Source: Streptomyces sp. SAI-127 (GTDB lineage Bacteria > Actinomycetota > Actinomycetes > Streptomycetales > Streptomycetaceae). Taken from it: DNA of 64,000 nucleotides. The first letter of the stretch is position 1; every line of letters starts with the position of its first letter. A program made the position numbers and the translations under genes. The notes below the pieces were generated by a model. That model searched no databases. It had not been told where the DNA came from and was given only the letters and a program-made list of their open reading frames with translations. The stretch is from assembly GCF_029894425.1 (NCBI RefSeq), contig NZ_JARXYJ010000001.1, positions 8,390,501 to 8,454,500 of the forward strand. Reading direction: 5' to 3'. Positions 45,022 through 54,260 of this stretch are shown here, piece after piece.

Positions 45022-48000
45022 ATGACCGACACCGGCCAGGTCCCGGGCGACGGGCTGGCGGAGAACGCAGGCACGGTGGAACAGCCGGGCGTCCCTGGTG
45101 CGTACACCTACCTCTCCGAGACCACCGCCGAGGACGAAGACCTGTTGTTGCTGCCGGGCGCCCAGAGCCCGTGGGGCAACGAGGTCGCCCCGCCCGCTCC
45201 GGAGCCGGTCGTCGAGACCGTCCACGAGCCGGGCCCGCACGAGATGTCCGGCCGCGACAGCGGAGCGCACGATCTGAGTGCCGTCCGCACGCCCCAGCAG
45301 CAGGCTCCCTCGACGCCGATCCCGCCCATCACGCCCCGTCGGCCGCTGCACCTCGGTCCGCCGATCCCCGACGCCTCCGCGAGCCCGGTCCGCTCCCTCG
45401 CCGACCGCGGCCCCGCGGGCGCACCGGTACGGCAGCCGGCCGCGGCCATGCCCGGCCCCGAGTACTTCGACGTGCCGCAGCCGCAGGGCGCGGTCCCGTG
45501 GGGCGCCCCGGCCCAGGCCGCCGTCCAGACGCCGGTGAGCACGGTGGCCCCGGCTGCCGAAACGGTTGTTCCGGCCCAGGAGCCGGTGGGCTCCGCCCAG
45601 GCCGCGGTGCCCCCTCTTGCTTCCGAGGCGGAGGCCGTGGGGTACGAGGTTCCCGAGACCCCGGCGCCGGATGCCGTGGAGGCCCCTGAGGCCCCTGAGG
45701 CCGTGTACGCGCCGGAGCCCGTGCAGACCCCGGTCGCCGAGGCGGGTCAGGTCCTGGCCGACGGTTCCGGTGCTGACGGAGTTCAGCCCGACGGGGGCGA
45801 GGGGCAGCTGCCGGCAGACGGCTCTCTGCCTGACGGCGTTCAGCTCGCTCCTGCCAGTGCGGAGATGCCCGCGGAACAGGTCCTGGCCGACGGGCCGGTG
45901 GCCGAGGCGGTCCAGGATGCCGGTGCCGAGGCCGAGCAGGCGCTGGCCAATGGCCTCGTCGTCGGTGCCACGGAGGACGCGGTGGCCGTGGCGGACGCGG
46001 TCGACGCCGCTGAAGCCGAGCCGGTGCCCGTGCCCGTGCCTGTCGTGGAGGCGTCCGCTGCTGCGGCTGACGCCGACGCCACCACGCCGGTCGCCGAGGA
46101 AGTAGTGGCCGAGCCGGAGGCCGTCGCCGTTCAGGAAGCGGTCGCTTCGGAAGCGGTGACTGCCGAGGACGCCGAAACCGGCACGGCTCAGGAGGCGGAC
46201 GCTTCCCAGGAAGCTGTCGTAGCTCCGGAAGTCGAGGCCGTACTGGAGGAAGCCGCACCCCTCGTCGGTGAAGACGTAGTGCTCCAGGCACCCGTGGAGG
46301 CCGAGCAGGTCCCGCAGCCGATGGATGCCGTCACCGCACCCGACGAAGTCCCCTCCCCGCCCGCGGAGGACGACCCCGCGGCCGAGATTCCCGAGCCGCT
46401 CGCCGTCGAGGAGGCGGCGCCCGCCGAACAGGCGGCACCGGCGCCGGAGTGGACCCAGGAACCCGTCCCGGCCGCTCTGCCCGCCGAGGTCCCGCAGGCT
46501 CCTCACCTCGTCCCGGCCCCGGACCCCGTCCAGCCCGCCCCGCAGGGCCCCGTCGGAGGGCCGGCCGACACCTCCGCCCAGGAAGCGCCGGAGCCCCTCG
46601 CGGCGGACGTGGCCGACATCGACGTACAGGCGATGGAGCCGGCGGCTCCGGCCGACGAGCTCCAGCCGTCGGACCCGGTCGCGCAGGAGGGCTTCCCGGC
46701 CGCCCCGGACCAGGCGCCGCAGGGCCCGCAGACGCCGGCAGCCCAGCCGCTCGCGGCGGAACTCGCCGATGCGCAGACCCAGTTCGCGTACCCCGCCGCT
46801 GCCGAGGCCCCCGCCGTGCTGCCCGCCCAAGTCCCCTTGGAGCCCCGAACGGGCGAGCCCTTGGGCGAGTTCGTGCCGGTGGACGGTTCGGTGCCGACCA
46901 CCCCGCACCTCGCGCCGACCCCGCCGCACCCCCTGTCGCTCCCCACGGACGACGCACAGCAACCCGTGGTCCCGGCCCCGCGTGAGGCGGTCGGCGACCC
47001 CGAACCCGCACAGCAGGCGGACGACCTGGACACCCGGGCGGCCGATCAGGAAGACCACGAAGTCCAGGAAGTCCAGGAAGAAGTGAGCACGGCCGCCGTG
47101 GAAGAAGTTCGACAGTCCACGGGCCCCGCCGCCCCCGCCTACGACGACGCCGAGCGCGAGGCCGTCCTCAAGGTCATGCGTGAGCGCCGCGACATCCGCA
47201 ACGGCTTCCGCGGCGACCCCATCCCGCACGAGGTGCTGCTCCGAGTCCTGGAGGCCGCCCACACCGCGCCCTCCGTCGGCCACTCGCAGCCCTGGGACTT
47301 CGTCGTCATCCGCTCCGCCGAGACGCGCGCCGCGATGCAGGACCTGGCCCAGCGCCAGCGTGACGCGTACGCCAAGTCGCTGCCCAAGGGCCGGGCCAAG
47401 CAGTTCAAGGAACTGAAGATCGAGGCCATCCTCGAGACCCCGGTGAACATCGTCGTCACCGCCGACCCGACCCGCGGCGGCCGCCACACCCTCGGCCGGC
47501 ACACCCAGCCGCAGATGGCCCCGTACTCCGCCGCGCTCGCCGTGGAGAACCTCTGGCTCGCGGCCCGCGCCGAGGGCCTCGGCGTCGGCTGGGTCAGCTT
47601 CTTCGACGAGCGCGAGATGGTCCGAGCGCTGGGGCTCCCCGAGCACCTGGAGGTCATCGCCTACCTGTGCGTCGGGTACGTCGACGAGTTCCCGGACGAG
47701 CCCGAGCTGATGCAGGCCGGCTGGTCCAAGCGCCGCCCGCTGTCGTGGGTCGTGCACGAGGAGACGTACGGCCGCCGCGCCCTGCCCGGCGAGGAGCCGC
47801 ACGACCTGCTCGGCGAGACCGTCGCCCAGATCCGCCCGCTGGACGCCAAGGCGCTCGGCGAGGCCTGGGAGCGGCAGAAGCGGATGACCAAGCCGGCCGG
47901 CGCGCTCGGCATGCTGGAGATCATCTCCGCCCAGCTGTCCGGGCTTTCGCGGCAGTGCCCGCCGCCCATTCCGGAGCCCGCGGCTGTCGCGATCTTCGCC

Positions 48001-48855
48001 GGTGACCACGGCGTGCACGCCCAGGGCGTCACCCCCTGGCCGCAGGAGGTGACGGCCCAGATGGTCGCCAACTTCCTCGGTGGCGGCGCGGTCTGCAACG
48101 CCTTCGCCGCTCAGGTGGGCGCCGAGGTGTGTGTGGTGGACGTCGGCGTGGCGTCCGAACTCCCGGCCACGCCAGGCCTGTTGCCCCGCAAGGTCCGTGC
48201 CGGCACGTCCGACATGACCACCGGCCTTGCGATGACCCGCGAGGAGGCCAAGCAGGCCATCGAGGTCGGCATCGAGACCGCGCGTGACCTGGTGGCCGCC
48301 GGCAACAAGGCCCTCCTCACGGGCGAGATGGGCATCGCGAACACCACCGCGTCCGCCGCCCTGATCTCGGTCTTCACGGGAACCGACCCCGCCGACGTGA
48401 CCGGTCGCGGCACCGGCATCAACGACGAGACCCTGGCCCGCAAGACCGAGGTCGTCCGCCGCGCGATCGAACTCCACCAGCCGGACCCCGCGGACCCGAT
48501 CGGCGTCCTGGCGGCCATCGGCGGCTTCGAACACGCGGCCATGGTGGGCCTGCTGCTGGGCGGCGCCTCCCTCCGCACGCCGGTCATCCTGGACGGCGTC
48601 AGTGCGGGCGCCGCCGCCCTGGTGGCCCGCGCGATCGCCCCGGAGGTCCTCGCGGCCTGCATCGCGGGCCACCGCAGCGCGGAACCCGGCCACGTGGCCG
48701 CCCTGAACAAGCTCGGCCTGCGCCCCCTGGTCGACCTCGACCTCCGCCTCGGCGAGGGCACGGGCGCCCTGCTGGCCCTCCCCCTGGTCCAGAGCACGGC
48801 GCGGGCGATGCATGAGGTGGCGACCTTCGATTCCGCAGGGGTGACCGAGAAGTAG
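45022..48855 (+). CDS. cobT: BluB-CobT fusion (DMB synthase / nicotinate-nucleotide-DMB phosphoribosyltransferase) with long disordered N-terminus
   Basis: A 1277-residue protein. Residues 1-~710 are low-complexity Ala/Pro/Glu/Val sequence (for example EAVASEAVTAEDAETGTAQ) without a recognisable fold. Residues ~711-915 are a BluB-type nitroreductase (VMRERRDIRNGFRGDPIP, AAHTAPSVGHSQPWDFVVI, VENLWLAARAEGLGVGWVS) that makes 5,6-dimethylbenzimidazole from FMN. Residues ~925-1277 are CobT (FAGDHGVHAQGVTPWPQEVT, GEMGIANTTASAALISV, catalytic Glu1245 in GEGTGALLALPLV) that activates the base to alpha-ribazole phosphate. Fusion couples successive steps of the lower-ligand pathway. GAGGGG precedes the ATG at 45022. 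A 19-base-arm hairpin follows the stop. Confidence 0.92.
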   Translation: MTDTGQVPGDGLAENAGTVEQPGVPGAYTYLSETTAEDEDLLLLPGAQSPWGNEVAPPAPEPVVETVHEPGPHEMSGRDSGAHDLSAVRTPQQQAPSTPIPPITPRRPLHLGPPIPDASASPVRSLADRGPAGAPVRQPAAAMPGPEYFDVPQPQGAVPWGAPAQAAVQTPVSTVAPAAETVVPAQEPVGSAQAAVPPLASEAEAVGYEVPETPAPDAVEAPEAPEAVYAPEPVQTPVAEAGQVLADGSGADGVQPDGGEGQLPADGSLPDGVQLAPASAEMPAEQVLADGPVAEAVQDAGAEAEQALANGLVVGATEDAVAVADAVDAAEAEPVPVPVPVVEASAAAADADATTPVAEEVVAEPEAVAVQEAVASEAVTAEDAETGTAQEADASQEAVVAPEVEAVLEEAAPLVGEDVVLQAPVEAEQVPQPMDAVTAPDEVPSPPAEDDPAAEIPEPLAVEEAAPAEQAAPAPEWTQEPVPAALPAEVPQAPHLVPAPDPVQPAPQGPVGGPADTSAQEAPEPLAADVADIDVQAMEPAAPADELQPSDPVAQEGFPAAPDQAPQGPQTPAAQPLAAELADAQTQFAYPAAAEAPAVLPAQVPLEPRTGEPLGEFVPVDGSVPTTPHLAPTPPHPLSLPTDDAQQPVVPAPREAVGDPEPAQQADDLDTRAADQEDHEVQEVQEEVSTAAVEEVRQSTGPAAPAYDDAEREAVLKVMRERRDIRNGFRGDPIPHEVLLRVLEAAHTAPSVGHSQPWDFVVIRSAETRAAMQDLAQRQRDAYAKSLPKGRAKQFKELKIEAILETPVNIVVTADPTRGGRHTLGRHTQPQMAPYSAALAVENLWLAARAEGLGVGWVSFFDEREMVRALGLPEHLEVIAYLCVGYVDEFPDEPELMQAGWSKRRPLSWVVHEETYGRRALPGEEPHDLLGETVAQIRPLDAKALGEAWERQKRMTKPAGALGMLEIISAQLSGLSRQCPPPIPEPAAVAIFAGDHGVHAQGVTPWPQEVTAQMVANFLGGGAVCNAFAAQVGAEVCVVDVGVASELPATPGLLPRKVRAGTSDMTTGLAMTREEAKQAIEVGIETARDLVAAGNKALLTGEMGIANTTASAALISVFTGTDPADVTGRGTGINDETLARKTEVVRRAIELHQPDPADPIGVLAAIGGFEHAAMVGLLLGGASLRTPVILDGVSAGAAALVARAIAPEVLAACIAGHRSAEPGHVAALNKLGLRPLVDLDLRLGEGTGALLALPLVQSTARAMHEVATFDSAGVTEK

Positions 48856-48861
48856 GCGCTG

Positions 48862-48900
48862 CGAGGGGGACCCGGGGACCAGGTCCCCGGGTCCCCCTCG
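48862..48900 (+). terminator. Very strong terminator hairpin
   Basis: Perfect 19-base arms (48862-48880 and 48882-48900) around a single A, 7 bases after the cobT stop. Confidence 0.85.
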
Positions 48901-49022
48901 CACGTGGGTCCGCGCCCGGCAACGACGCCCAGCCAACGGACACCTGAGCCGCCCGCCCCGCGCACCCCGTAAAATCCGCACGTCAGGGCCACTGCACCGC
49001 CGTAAAGAGGAGCCGCACCCTC

Positions 49023-50264
49023 ATGGCCGAAAACCCCGCCTACCCCGTAGGCCTCCGCCTCACCGGCCGCAAGGTCGTCGTCCTCGGCGGCGGCCAGGTG
49101 GCCCAGCGCCGCCTCCCGGCCCTGATCGCAGCGGGCGCGGACATCCTCCTGGTATCCCCCTCGGCGACCCCCTCCGTAGAGGCGATGGCGGACGCGGGCG
49201 AGATCACCTGGGCCCGGCGGCCTTACCAGGAAGGCGACCTGGAAGACGCCTGGTACGCCCTGATCGCCACCGGCGACACGGAAGCGAACGCGCGGGCCTC
49301 AGCCGAAGCGGAGCGCCACCGCGTCTGGTGCGTCCGTTCCGACGACGCCGACGCCGCCACCGCCTGGACCCCGGCGACGGGCCACAGCGAGGGCGTCACG
49401 GTCGCCGTGCTCACGACGAACGCCAAGGGCCGGGACCCCCGCCACACCGCGGCCATCCGGGACGCGGTGGTCGAGGGCCTCCGCGACGGCACCCTCGTCG
49501 CCCCGCACCACCGCACCCGCACCCCCGGCGTCGCCCTCGTCGGCGGCGGTCCCGGCGACCCGGACCTGATCACGGTCCGGGGCCGCCGCCTCCTCGCCGA
49601 GGCCGACGTCGTCATCGCCGACCGCCTAGGCCCCCGCGACCTCCTCGCCGAGCTCCCGCCGCACGTGGAGGTCATCGACGCGGCGAAGATCCCGTACGGC
49701 CGTTTCATGGCCCAGGAGGCCATCAACAACGCCCTGATCGAGCACGCCAAGCAGGGCAGGTCGGTCGTACGGCTGAAGGGCGGGGACCCCTATGTCTTCG
49801 GCCGGGGCATGGAGGAACTGCACGCCCTCGCCGAGGCCGGCATCCCCTGCACCGTCGTCCCCGGCATCTCCAGCTCGATCTCGGTCCCGGGCGCGGCCGG
49901 CATCCCGGTCACCCACCGCGGGGTCGCCCACGAGTTCACCGTGGTCAGCGGCCATGTCGCCCCCGACGACGAGCGATCCCTCGTCGACTGGGCGTCCCTC
50001 GCCAAGCTCACCGGCACCCTCGTGATCCTCATGGGCGTCGACAAGATCGGCCGGATCGCCGAGACCCTGGTGGCCCACGGCAAGTCGCCGGACACCCCGG
50101 TCGCCCTGGTCCAGGAGGGCACGACGGCCGCCCAGCGCCGGGTCGACGCCACCCTGGCGACGGTCGGTGAGGTGGTGGTCGCCGAGGACGTGAAGCCTCC
50201 GGCCGTCATCGTCGTAGGCGAGGTCGTCGCCGTGGGACCGCGGATGTCGGAGCCCTCGGAGTAA
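49023..50264 (+). CDS. cobA: Uroporphyrinogen-III C-methyltransferase fused to precorrin-2 dehydrogenase domain
   Basis: A 413-residue CysG-like protein. Residues 1-~155 are an NAD-binding domain (KVVVLGGGQVAQRRLPALI) like the precorrin-2 dehydrogenase/ferrochelatase part of CysG. Residues ~165-413 are the SAM-dependent uroporphyrinogen methylase (GVALVGGGPGDPDLITVRG, VVRLKGGDPYVFGRG, VVPGISSSISVPGAAGIPVT). It makes precorrin-2, the branch point to cobalamin and sirohaem. Shorter than CysG of E. coli (457), mainly by reduction of the N-terminal half, so dehydrogenase activity is not certain. It stands near but is separate from cobT, with its own start after a terminator. Confidence 0.93.
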   Translation: MAENPAYPVGLRLTGRKVVVLGGGQVAQRRLPALIAAGADILLVSPSATPSVEAMADAGEITWARRPYQEGDLEDAWYALIATGDTEANARASAEAERHRVWCVRSDDADAATAWTPATGHSEGVTVAVLTTNAKGRDPRHTAAIRDAVVEGLRDGTLVAPHHRTRTPGVALVGGGPGDPDLITVRGRRLLAEADVVIADRLGPRDLLAELPPHVEVIDAAKIPYGRFMAQEAINNALIEHAKQGRSVVRLKGGDPYVFGRGMEELHALAEAGIPCTVVPGISSSISVPGAAGIPVTHRGVAHEFTVVSGHVAPDDERSLVDWASLAKLTGTLVILMGVDKIGRIAETLVAHGKSPDTPVALVQEGTTAAQRRVDATLATVGEVVVAEDVKPPAVIVVGEVVAVGPRMSEPSE

Positions 50265-50328
50265 CCCGGGGTAACACAACCTGTTCCCAGCCGTTGGCAC
50301 CGCTCCCCGGACAAGGCAGTATCACCCT

Positions 50329-51147
50329 GTGGCCGATCTCATCACCGTCGAGGACCCCGACGACCCGCGCCTGCACGACTACACGGGCCTGACCGACGTC
50401 GAACTGCGGCGCAAACGCGAGCCGGCCGAGGGCCTGTTCATCGCCGAGGGCGAGAAGGTCATCCGCCGGGCGAAGGACGCGGGCTACGAGATGCGCTCCA
50501 TGCTGCTCTCCGCGAAGTGGGTCGATGTCATGCGTGACGTCATCGACGAACTCCCGGCCCCGGTCTACGCCGTCAGCCCGGAGCTCGCCGAACAGGTCAC
50601 CGGCTACCACGTGCACCGCGGCGCGCTCGCCTCCATGCAGCGCAAACCCCTGCCCACGGCGGCCGAGTTGCTCCAGACCGCCCGCCGGGTGGTGGTCATG
50701 GAGTCGGTCAACGACCACACCAACATCGGCGCGATCTTCCGCTCGGCGGCGGCACTGGGCATGGACGCGGTCTTGCTGTCGCCCGACTGCGCCGACCCTC
50801 TGTACCGCCGCAGCGTCAAGGTCTCGATGGGCGCGGTCTTCTCCGTCCCCTACGCCCGCCTCGACTCCTGGCCCAAGGGCCTGGAGTCGGTCCGCGAGGC
50901 CGGCTTCACCCTCCTCGCCCTCACCCCGGACGCCAAGGCCAAGACCCTGGACGAGGCCGCCCCGCACAGGATGGACCGGGTCGCGCTGATGCTCGGCGCC
51001 GAGGGCGACGGACTGACCACCCAGGCCCTGGTCGCCGCCGACGAATGGGTCCGCATCCCGATGGCCCACGGCGTCGACTCCCTCAACGTGGGCGCGGCGG
51101 CCGCGGTCGCCTTCTACGCCGTGGCCACGGGGCGCCCACAGGGCTGA
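50329..51147 (+). CDS. TrmH/SpoU-family RNA 2'-O-methyltransferase
   Basis: A 272-residue SPOUT methyltransferase. The N-terminal substrate domain has GLFIAEGEKVIRRAKDAG. The knotted catalytic domain shows motif 1 VNDHTNIGAIFRSAAALG, motif 2 VALMLGAEGDGLTTQAL and motif 3 IPMAHGVDSLNVGAAAAVAF. It methylates a ribose of rRNA or tRNA with SAM; the target base is not predictable. The GTG start at 50329 matches homologues (ADLITVEDPDDPRLHDY). Convergent with the kinase gene. Confidence 0.92.
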   Translation: MADLITVEDPDDPRLHDYTGLTDVELRRKREPAEGLFIAEGEKVIRRAKDAGYEMRSMLLSAKWVDVMRDVIDELPAPVYAVSPELAEQVTGYHVHRGALASMQRKPLPTAAELLQTARRVVVMESVNDHTNIGAIFRSAAALGMDAVLLSPDCADPLYRRSVKVSMGAVFSVPYARLDSWPKGLESVREAGFTLLALTPDAKAKTLDEAAPHRMDRVALMLGAEGDGLTTQALVAADEWVRIPMAHGVDSLNVGAAAAVAFYAVATGRPQG

Positions 51148-51208
51148 GCGGCAGCTCGGGCCGGCTCCGCCCGGGGTGCTTTCCCGTGACGGCGATCCCG
51201 GCGAAGAC

Positions 51209-52618
51209 TCAGTCCGTCCCGTCACCGGCCGACCGCAGCGGCGGTTCCTGGGCCGGCGGCGTGTGCACCTGTCCCTGCCGCTGTTCCCGTACGACACCGC
51301 TGTCGCCGCCGAGTCCGCGCGGCGGCCCCTGGCAGCCCTGAGCCGCGGCGATGCCCAGGGCCACGAGCAGCGTCACGACGACGAACACGAACAGCCGCTG
51401 ACGCAGGAGACGCGGGTTCGCGGGGCGCAGTCCCGTCTTGCTGTTCCTGGGAGAGGGCCGACCGGTACCGTTGCGCGGCGCGGGGCGGCTTCCGCTGCCG
51501 GACCGGGTGGTGTTCCGCGAGGAGGCAGGGGTGGACCGGGGGCCCGGGCGGGAGGAGGGCACGCCGTTGCCGCGCGGGGTGCTGCCGCCGCGTGACGGGA
51601 CCCCTCCGCGCGCGGGGGCCTGGCCCCGGGCCTGCCCGGAACCGCGGGCCGGAGGGGTGCCCTGGGAGCTGGGACTGCCCGGCTGACCCTGGGGGCGACG
51701 TTGGGCGGCCCGCTCCGGGTAGGTGTCGGCGATGCGTCCGGTGGGCCGGTCCGCCTCGCCCGCGCGCGGGGCGGGCGGCCGCAGATCCGGCAGGCCCTGT
51801 CCCTCGCGGGCCGCGATCTCCTTGAGCCGCAGCGACAGTTGGAGGGTGCTCGGCCGCTCCTCGGGGTCCTTCGCCAGACAGGCGCGGATGAGAGGGGCCA
51901 CCGCGTCGGGCACGCCGTGCAGCTGCGCCTCCTCGTGCACCACGCGGTACAGCATCACCTCGGAACTGCCGTGCCCGAAGGGCGAGTCGCCCATCGAGGC
52001 GTACGCCAGGGTCGCGCCCAGGGAGAACACGTCCGTGGCCGGCGTCACCGCGGCGCCGCGCACCTGCTCGGGCGCGAGGAAGCCGGGGGAGCCGACGGCG
52101 GTGCCGACATGGGTGAGGGTGGAGGCCCCGGTCGCCCAGGCGATACCGAAGTCGATGATCCGCGGGCCCTTGGGGGACAGGAGGATGTTCGACGGCTTGA
52201 GGTCACGGTGCACCACCCCCGCCTCGTGCACGGCGACGAGCCCCTCCGAGAGGGCGGCCCCGATGGCGGCGACCTCGGCCGCGCCCAGGGACCCCTCGTC
52301 GGCGACCTTGTCGTGGAGGGAGGGGCCGGGGACGTACTGGGTGGCGAACCACGGACGGTCCGCTTCCAGGTCCGCCGCCACGAGCCGGGCGGTGCAGCCG
52401 CCGCGGATCCGTCGCGCGGCGGAGACCTCGCGCGCGAAGCGCGACCGGAACTCCTGGTCCTCCGCGAGATCGGGCCGGATGACCTTCAGTGCGACCCGCT
52501 GCCCCTTGCGGTCGGAGCCCAGGTAGACGACGCCCATTCCGCCCGCGCCGAGCCGTCTGTGAAGCTTGAACGAGCCGACGACGCGCGGGTCCTCGCGCCT
52601 CAGGCGCATCATCGCCAT
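51209..52618 (-). CDS. Membrane-anchored Ser/Thr protein kinase
   Basis: A 469-residue Hanks-type kinase. Residues ~10-275 form the kinase domain: P-loop LGAGGMGVVYLG, ATP lysine in VALKVI, catalytic VVHRDLKPSN, DFGIA and SPGFLAPEQV. A ~130-residue linker rich in Pro/Gly/Ser/Arg follows, then one membrane helix (LFVFVVVTLLVALGIAAAQ) and a short outside tail without PASTA or other known sensor. The start is one of three ATGs (52618, 52624, 52654); I chose 52618 for homology and an upstream GGGG. Substrates unknown. Confidence 0.92.
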   Translation of the reverse strand: MAMMRLRREDPRVVGSFKLHRRLGAGGMGVVYLGSDRKGQRVALKVIRPDLAEDQEFRSRFAREVSAARRIRGGCTARLVAADLEADRPWFATQYVPGPSLHDKVADEGSLGAAEVAAIGAALSEGLVAVHEAGVVHRDLKPSNILLSPKGPRIIDFGIAWATGASTLTHVGTAVGSPGFLAPEQVRGAAVTPATDVFSLGATLAYASMGDSPFGHGSSEVMLYRVVHEEAQLHGVPDAVAPLIRACLAKDPEERPSTLQLSLRLKEIAAREGQGLPDLRPPAPRAGEADRPTGRIADTYPERAAQRRPQGQPGSPSSQGTPPARGSGQARGQAPARGGVPSRGGSTPRGNGVPSSRPGPRSTPASSRNTTRSGSGSRPAPRNGTGRPSPRNSKTGLRPANPRLLRQRLFVFVVVTLLVALGIAAAQGCQGPPRGLGGDSGVVREQRQGQVHTPPAQEPPLRSAGDGTD

Positions 52619-52820
52619 GTTCATCCCCGCTGCCCGGTCCGTGTGACGAGCCACAGCTTACGTTTCCGCGGGCCGCCGCGCGCAGAGGCCGCGCCCTCTC
52701 GTCCCGATGGATTGTCAGTGCCGGGTGGGAGACTTGAGGGGTGGTCAGGGAGCCGGAGGACGGGCGGACTTCGGTGGCAGTGTGATCCCAACCACCTGTC
52801 GCAGAAGGGGGATTGAACCC

Positions 52821-53096
52821 GTGAAGGGTGATCGCGTGGAGATAGTCGTGGACGCAGGGGACACGACGCGCACATACGAGGTGGTGGCGAGCAGGGCAGG
52901 CCGCCGGGTGGAGACGGCGGTCCGACGAGGCGTCGTGGAAGTGAGCGAAGTCACGAGGAACGGATCGGTGGTGCGGACGGCCCGGTTCATGGCGACCCGG
53001 GTGCTCGCTCTCGTGGAGCAGCCGGTGCCGCGTGAGGACAGCTCGGAGAAAGCCGGGCAGACCGGACGACCCCTCCGGGAAGACCCGGAGACCTAG
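52821..53096 (+). CDS. Small conserved hypothetical protein
   Basis: A 91-residue soluble protein starting at GTG 52821 (VKGDRVEIVVDAGDTTRTY), with GGGGG upstream. The sequence is strongly beta-like and basic in the middle (SRAGRRVETAVRRGVVEVSE), with an acidic tail. I know no function. The frame is open to 52707, but this start has the better context. Divergent from the kinase gene. Confidence 0.6.
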   Translation: MKGDRVEIVVDAGDTTRTYEVVASRAGRRVETAVRRGVVEVSEVTRNGSVVRTARFMATRVLALVEQPVPREDSSEKAGQTGRPLREDPET

Positions 53097-53292
53097 GTCC
53101 CCGTCTCCACCCACGGGAGTACTCCGCTGGTCACGGCTCATCCTCGGGGAGGCCCGGCAATCGGTACGAGGGCATGACGTGCGGAGAGCCCCTGACGCCT
53201 AGATTTGAGGTCAAGCGGCGGGTGCAGCACTCGTCCCCCGAGGTCAGACACCCGCCGCTGCCAACGACAACAGAACGGTCAGGAGAGGGACC

Positions 53293-53475
53293 ATGGCTCT
53301 TACGGCACCGCGGACACTGTCCCGCACATCCAAACCCCGCCGTACGGGCCGCCGTCACCCGCTGGTGGCGACGCTCATGGCCCTTCCTCTGGCGGTCCTG
53401 CTCCTCGTCGTCTTCGACGGCTGGGAGACAGTGGCCACACAGGCGTCGTCCGTGGGAGTGATGCTGGGGCGCTGA
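53293..53475 (+). CDS. Small single-helix membrane protein
   Basis: A 60-residue protein preceded by AGGAGAGG. A basic N-terminus (TSKPRRTGRRHP) is followed by one hydrophobic helix (LVATLMALPLAVLLLVVF) and a short tail. This is a typical small membrane protein with a cytoplasmic start; function unknown. A strong terminator follows. Confidence 0.65.
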   Translation: MALTAPRTLSRTSKPRRTGRRHPLVATLMALPLAVLLLVVFDGWETVATQASSVGVMLGR

Positions 53476-53561
53476 GCGGCGACCCCAGGCCCGGAAGAGC
53501 GGTCCGGGCGGGGACATCAACCCATGAAACCCCGTGGGGACGGGGGTGCGGCGGACGGCAA

Positions 53562-53595
53562 AATGCCGGCGCAGCTGGGGAGCTGCGCCGGCATT
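53562..53595. terminator. Strong hairpin terminator
   Basis: A perfect 15-base stem (53562-53576 with 53581-53595), GGGG loop and a T-containing tail, 86 bases after the small membrane protein. It marks the end of coding sequence before the repeat array. Confidence 0.8.
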
Positions 53596-53649
53596 GCTTT
53601 GCCCGGCGGCCGGGGTGGCGAACGGCCCGTCTTGACGTGGATGACTGCA

Positions 53650-54225
53650 ACTCCCCAGGGGCGCGGGCAACTGCGCGACCAGCCCCCACCGGCCTGCACT
53701 TGCGCAAGGACCCGGCGTGGCACTCCCGTAGGCGCCCGGTCCAAGCCCAGTGCAGCTGCCCGCGGGGGATTGCGTGACCAGCCCGCACCGGCCTGTACCC
53801 GCGTAGGGACCCGGCGTGGCACTCCCGTAGGCGCCCGGTCCAAGCTCAGTGCAGCTGCTCGCGGGGGATTGCGTGACCAGCCCGCACCGGCCTGTACCCG
53901 CGTAGGGACCCGGCGTGGCACTCCCGTAGGCGCCCGGTCCAAGCTCAGTGCAGCTGCTCGCGGGGGATTGCGTGACCAGCCCGCACCGGCCTGTACCCGC
54001 GTAGGGACCCGGCGTGGCACTCCCGTAGGCGCCCGGTCCAAGCCCAGTGCAGCTGCCCGCGGGGAATTGCGCGACCAGCTCCCACCGGCATGCACCCGCG
54101 CAAGAACCCGGCGTGGCACCCCCGCAGGCGCCCCGCCCAAGCCCAGCGCAGCTGCCCGCACCCGCCCAAGGACCCAGCGAGGCACCCCCGTAGGCGCCCA
54201 GCTCAAGCCCAGCGCAGCGGCTACG
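53650..54225. repeat. 99-bp tandem repeat array, about 5.5 copies
   Basis: The marker CACTCCCGTAGGCGCC recurs at 53721, 53820, 53919 and 54018, and as CACCCCCG(C/T)AGGCGCC at 54117 and 54183: the period is exactly 99 bases, except for the last unit, which has lost 33. The middle units (53820, 53919) are virtually identical; the outer ones have diverged, as expected of an array growing by slippage or recombination. Each unit includes TTGCG(T/C)GACCAGC, related to the dispersed 3'-end repeat found at 20771, 31265, 34588 and 38009; the first copy at 53650 still reads AGGGGCGCGGGCAACTGCG. The period is a multiple of three, so frames stay open on both strands, but I see no start context and a terminator precedes it. 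It fills most of the 785-base gap 53476-54260. Confidence 0.85.
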
Positions 54226-54260
54226 CTCGCGAACAGACCACCCGCCGCCCAGGGAGCCCC

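Noticed and set aside
44998..48981. 1327-codon minus-strand frame antisense to bluB-cobT
   Set aside because: A mirror of G/C third-position bias; the sequence is Gly/Arg/Leu-rich without motif, while the plus strand has both catalytic domains.
53650..54225. CRISPR array
   Set aside because: Units are contiguous 99-base tandem copies without unique spacers, and no cas genes are present.
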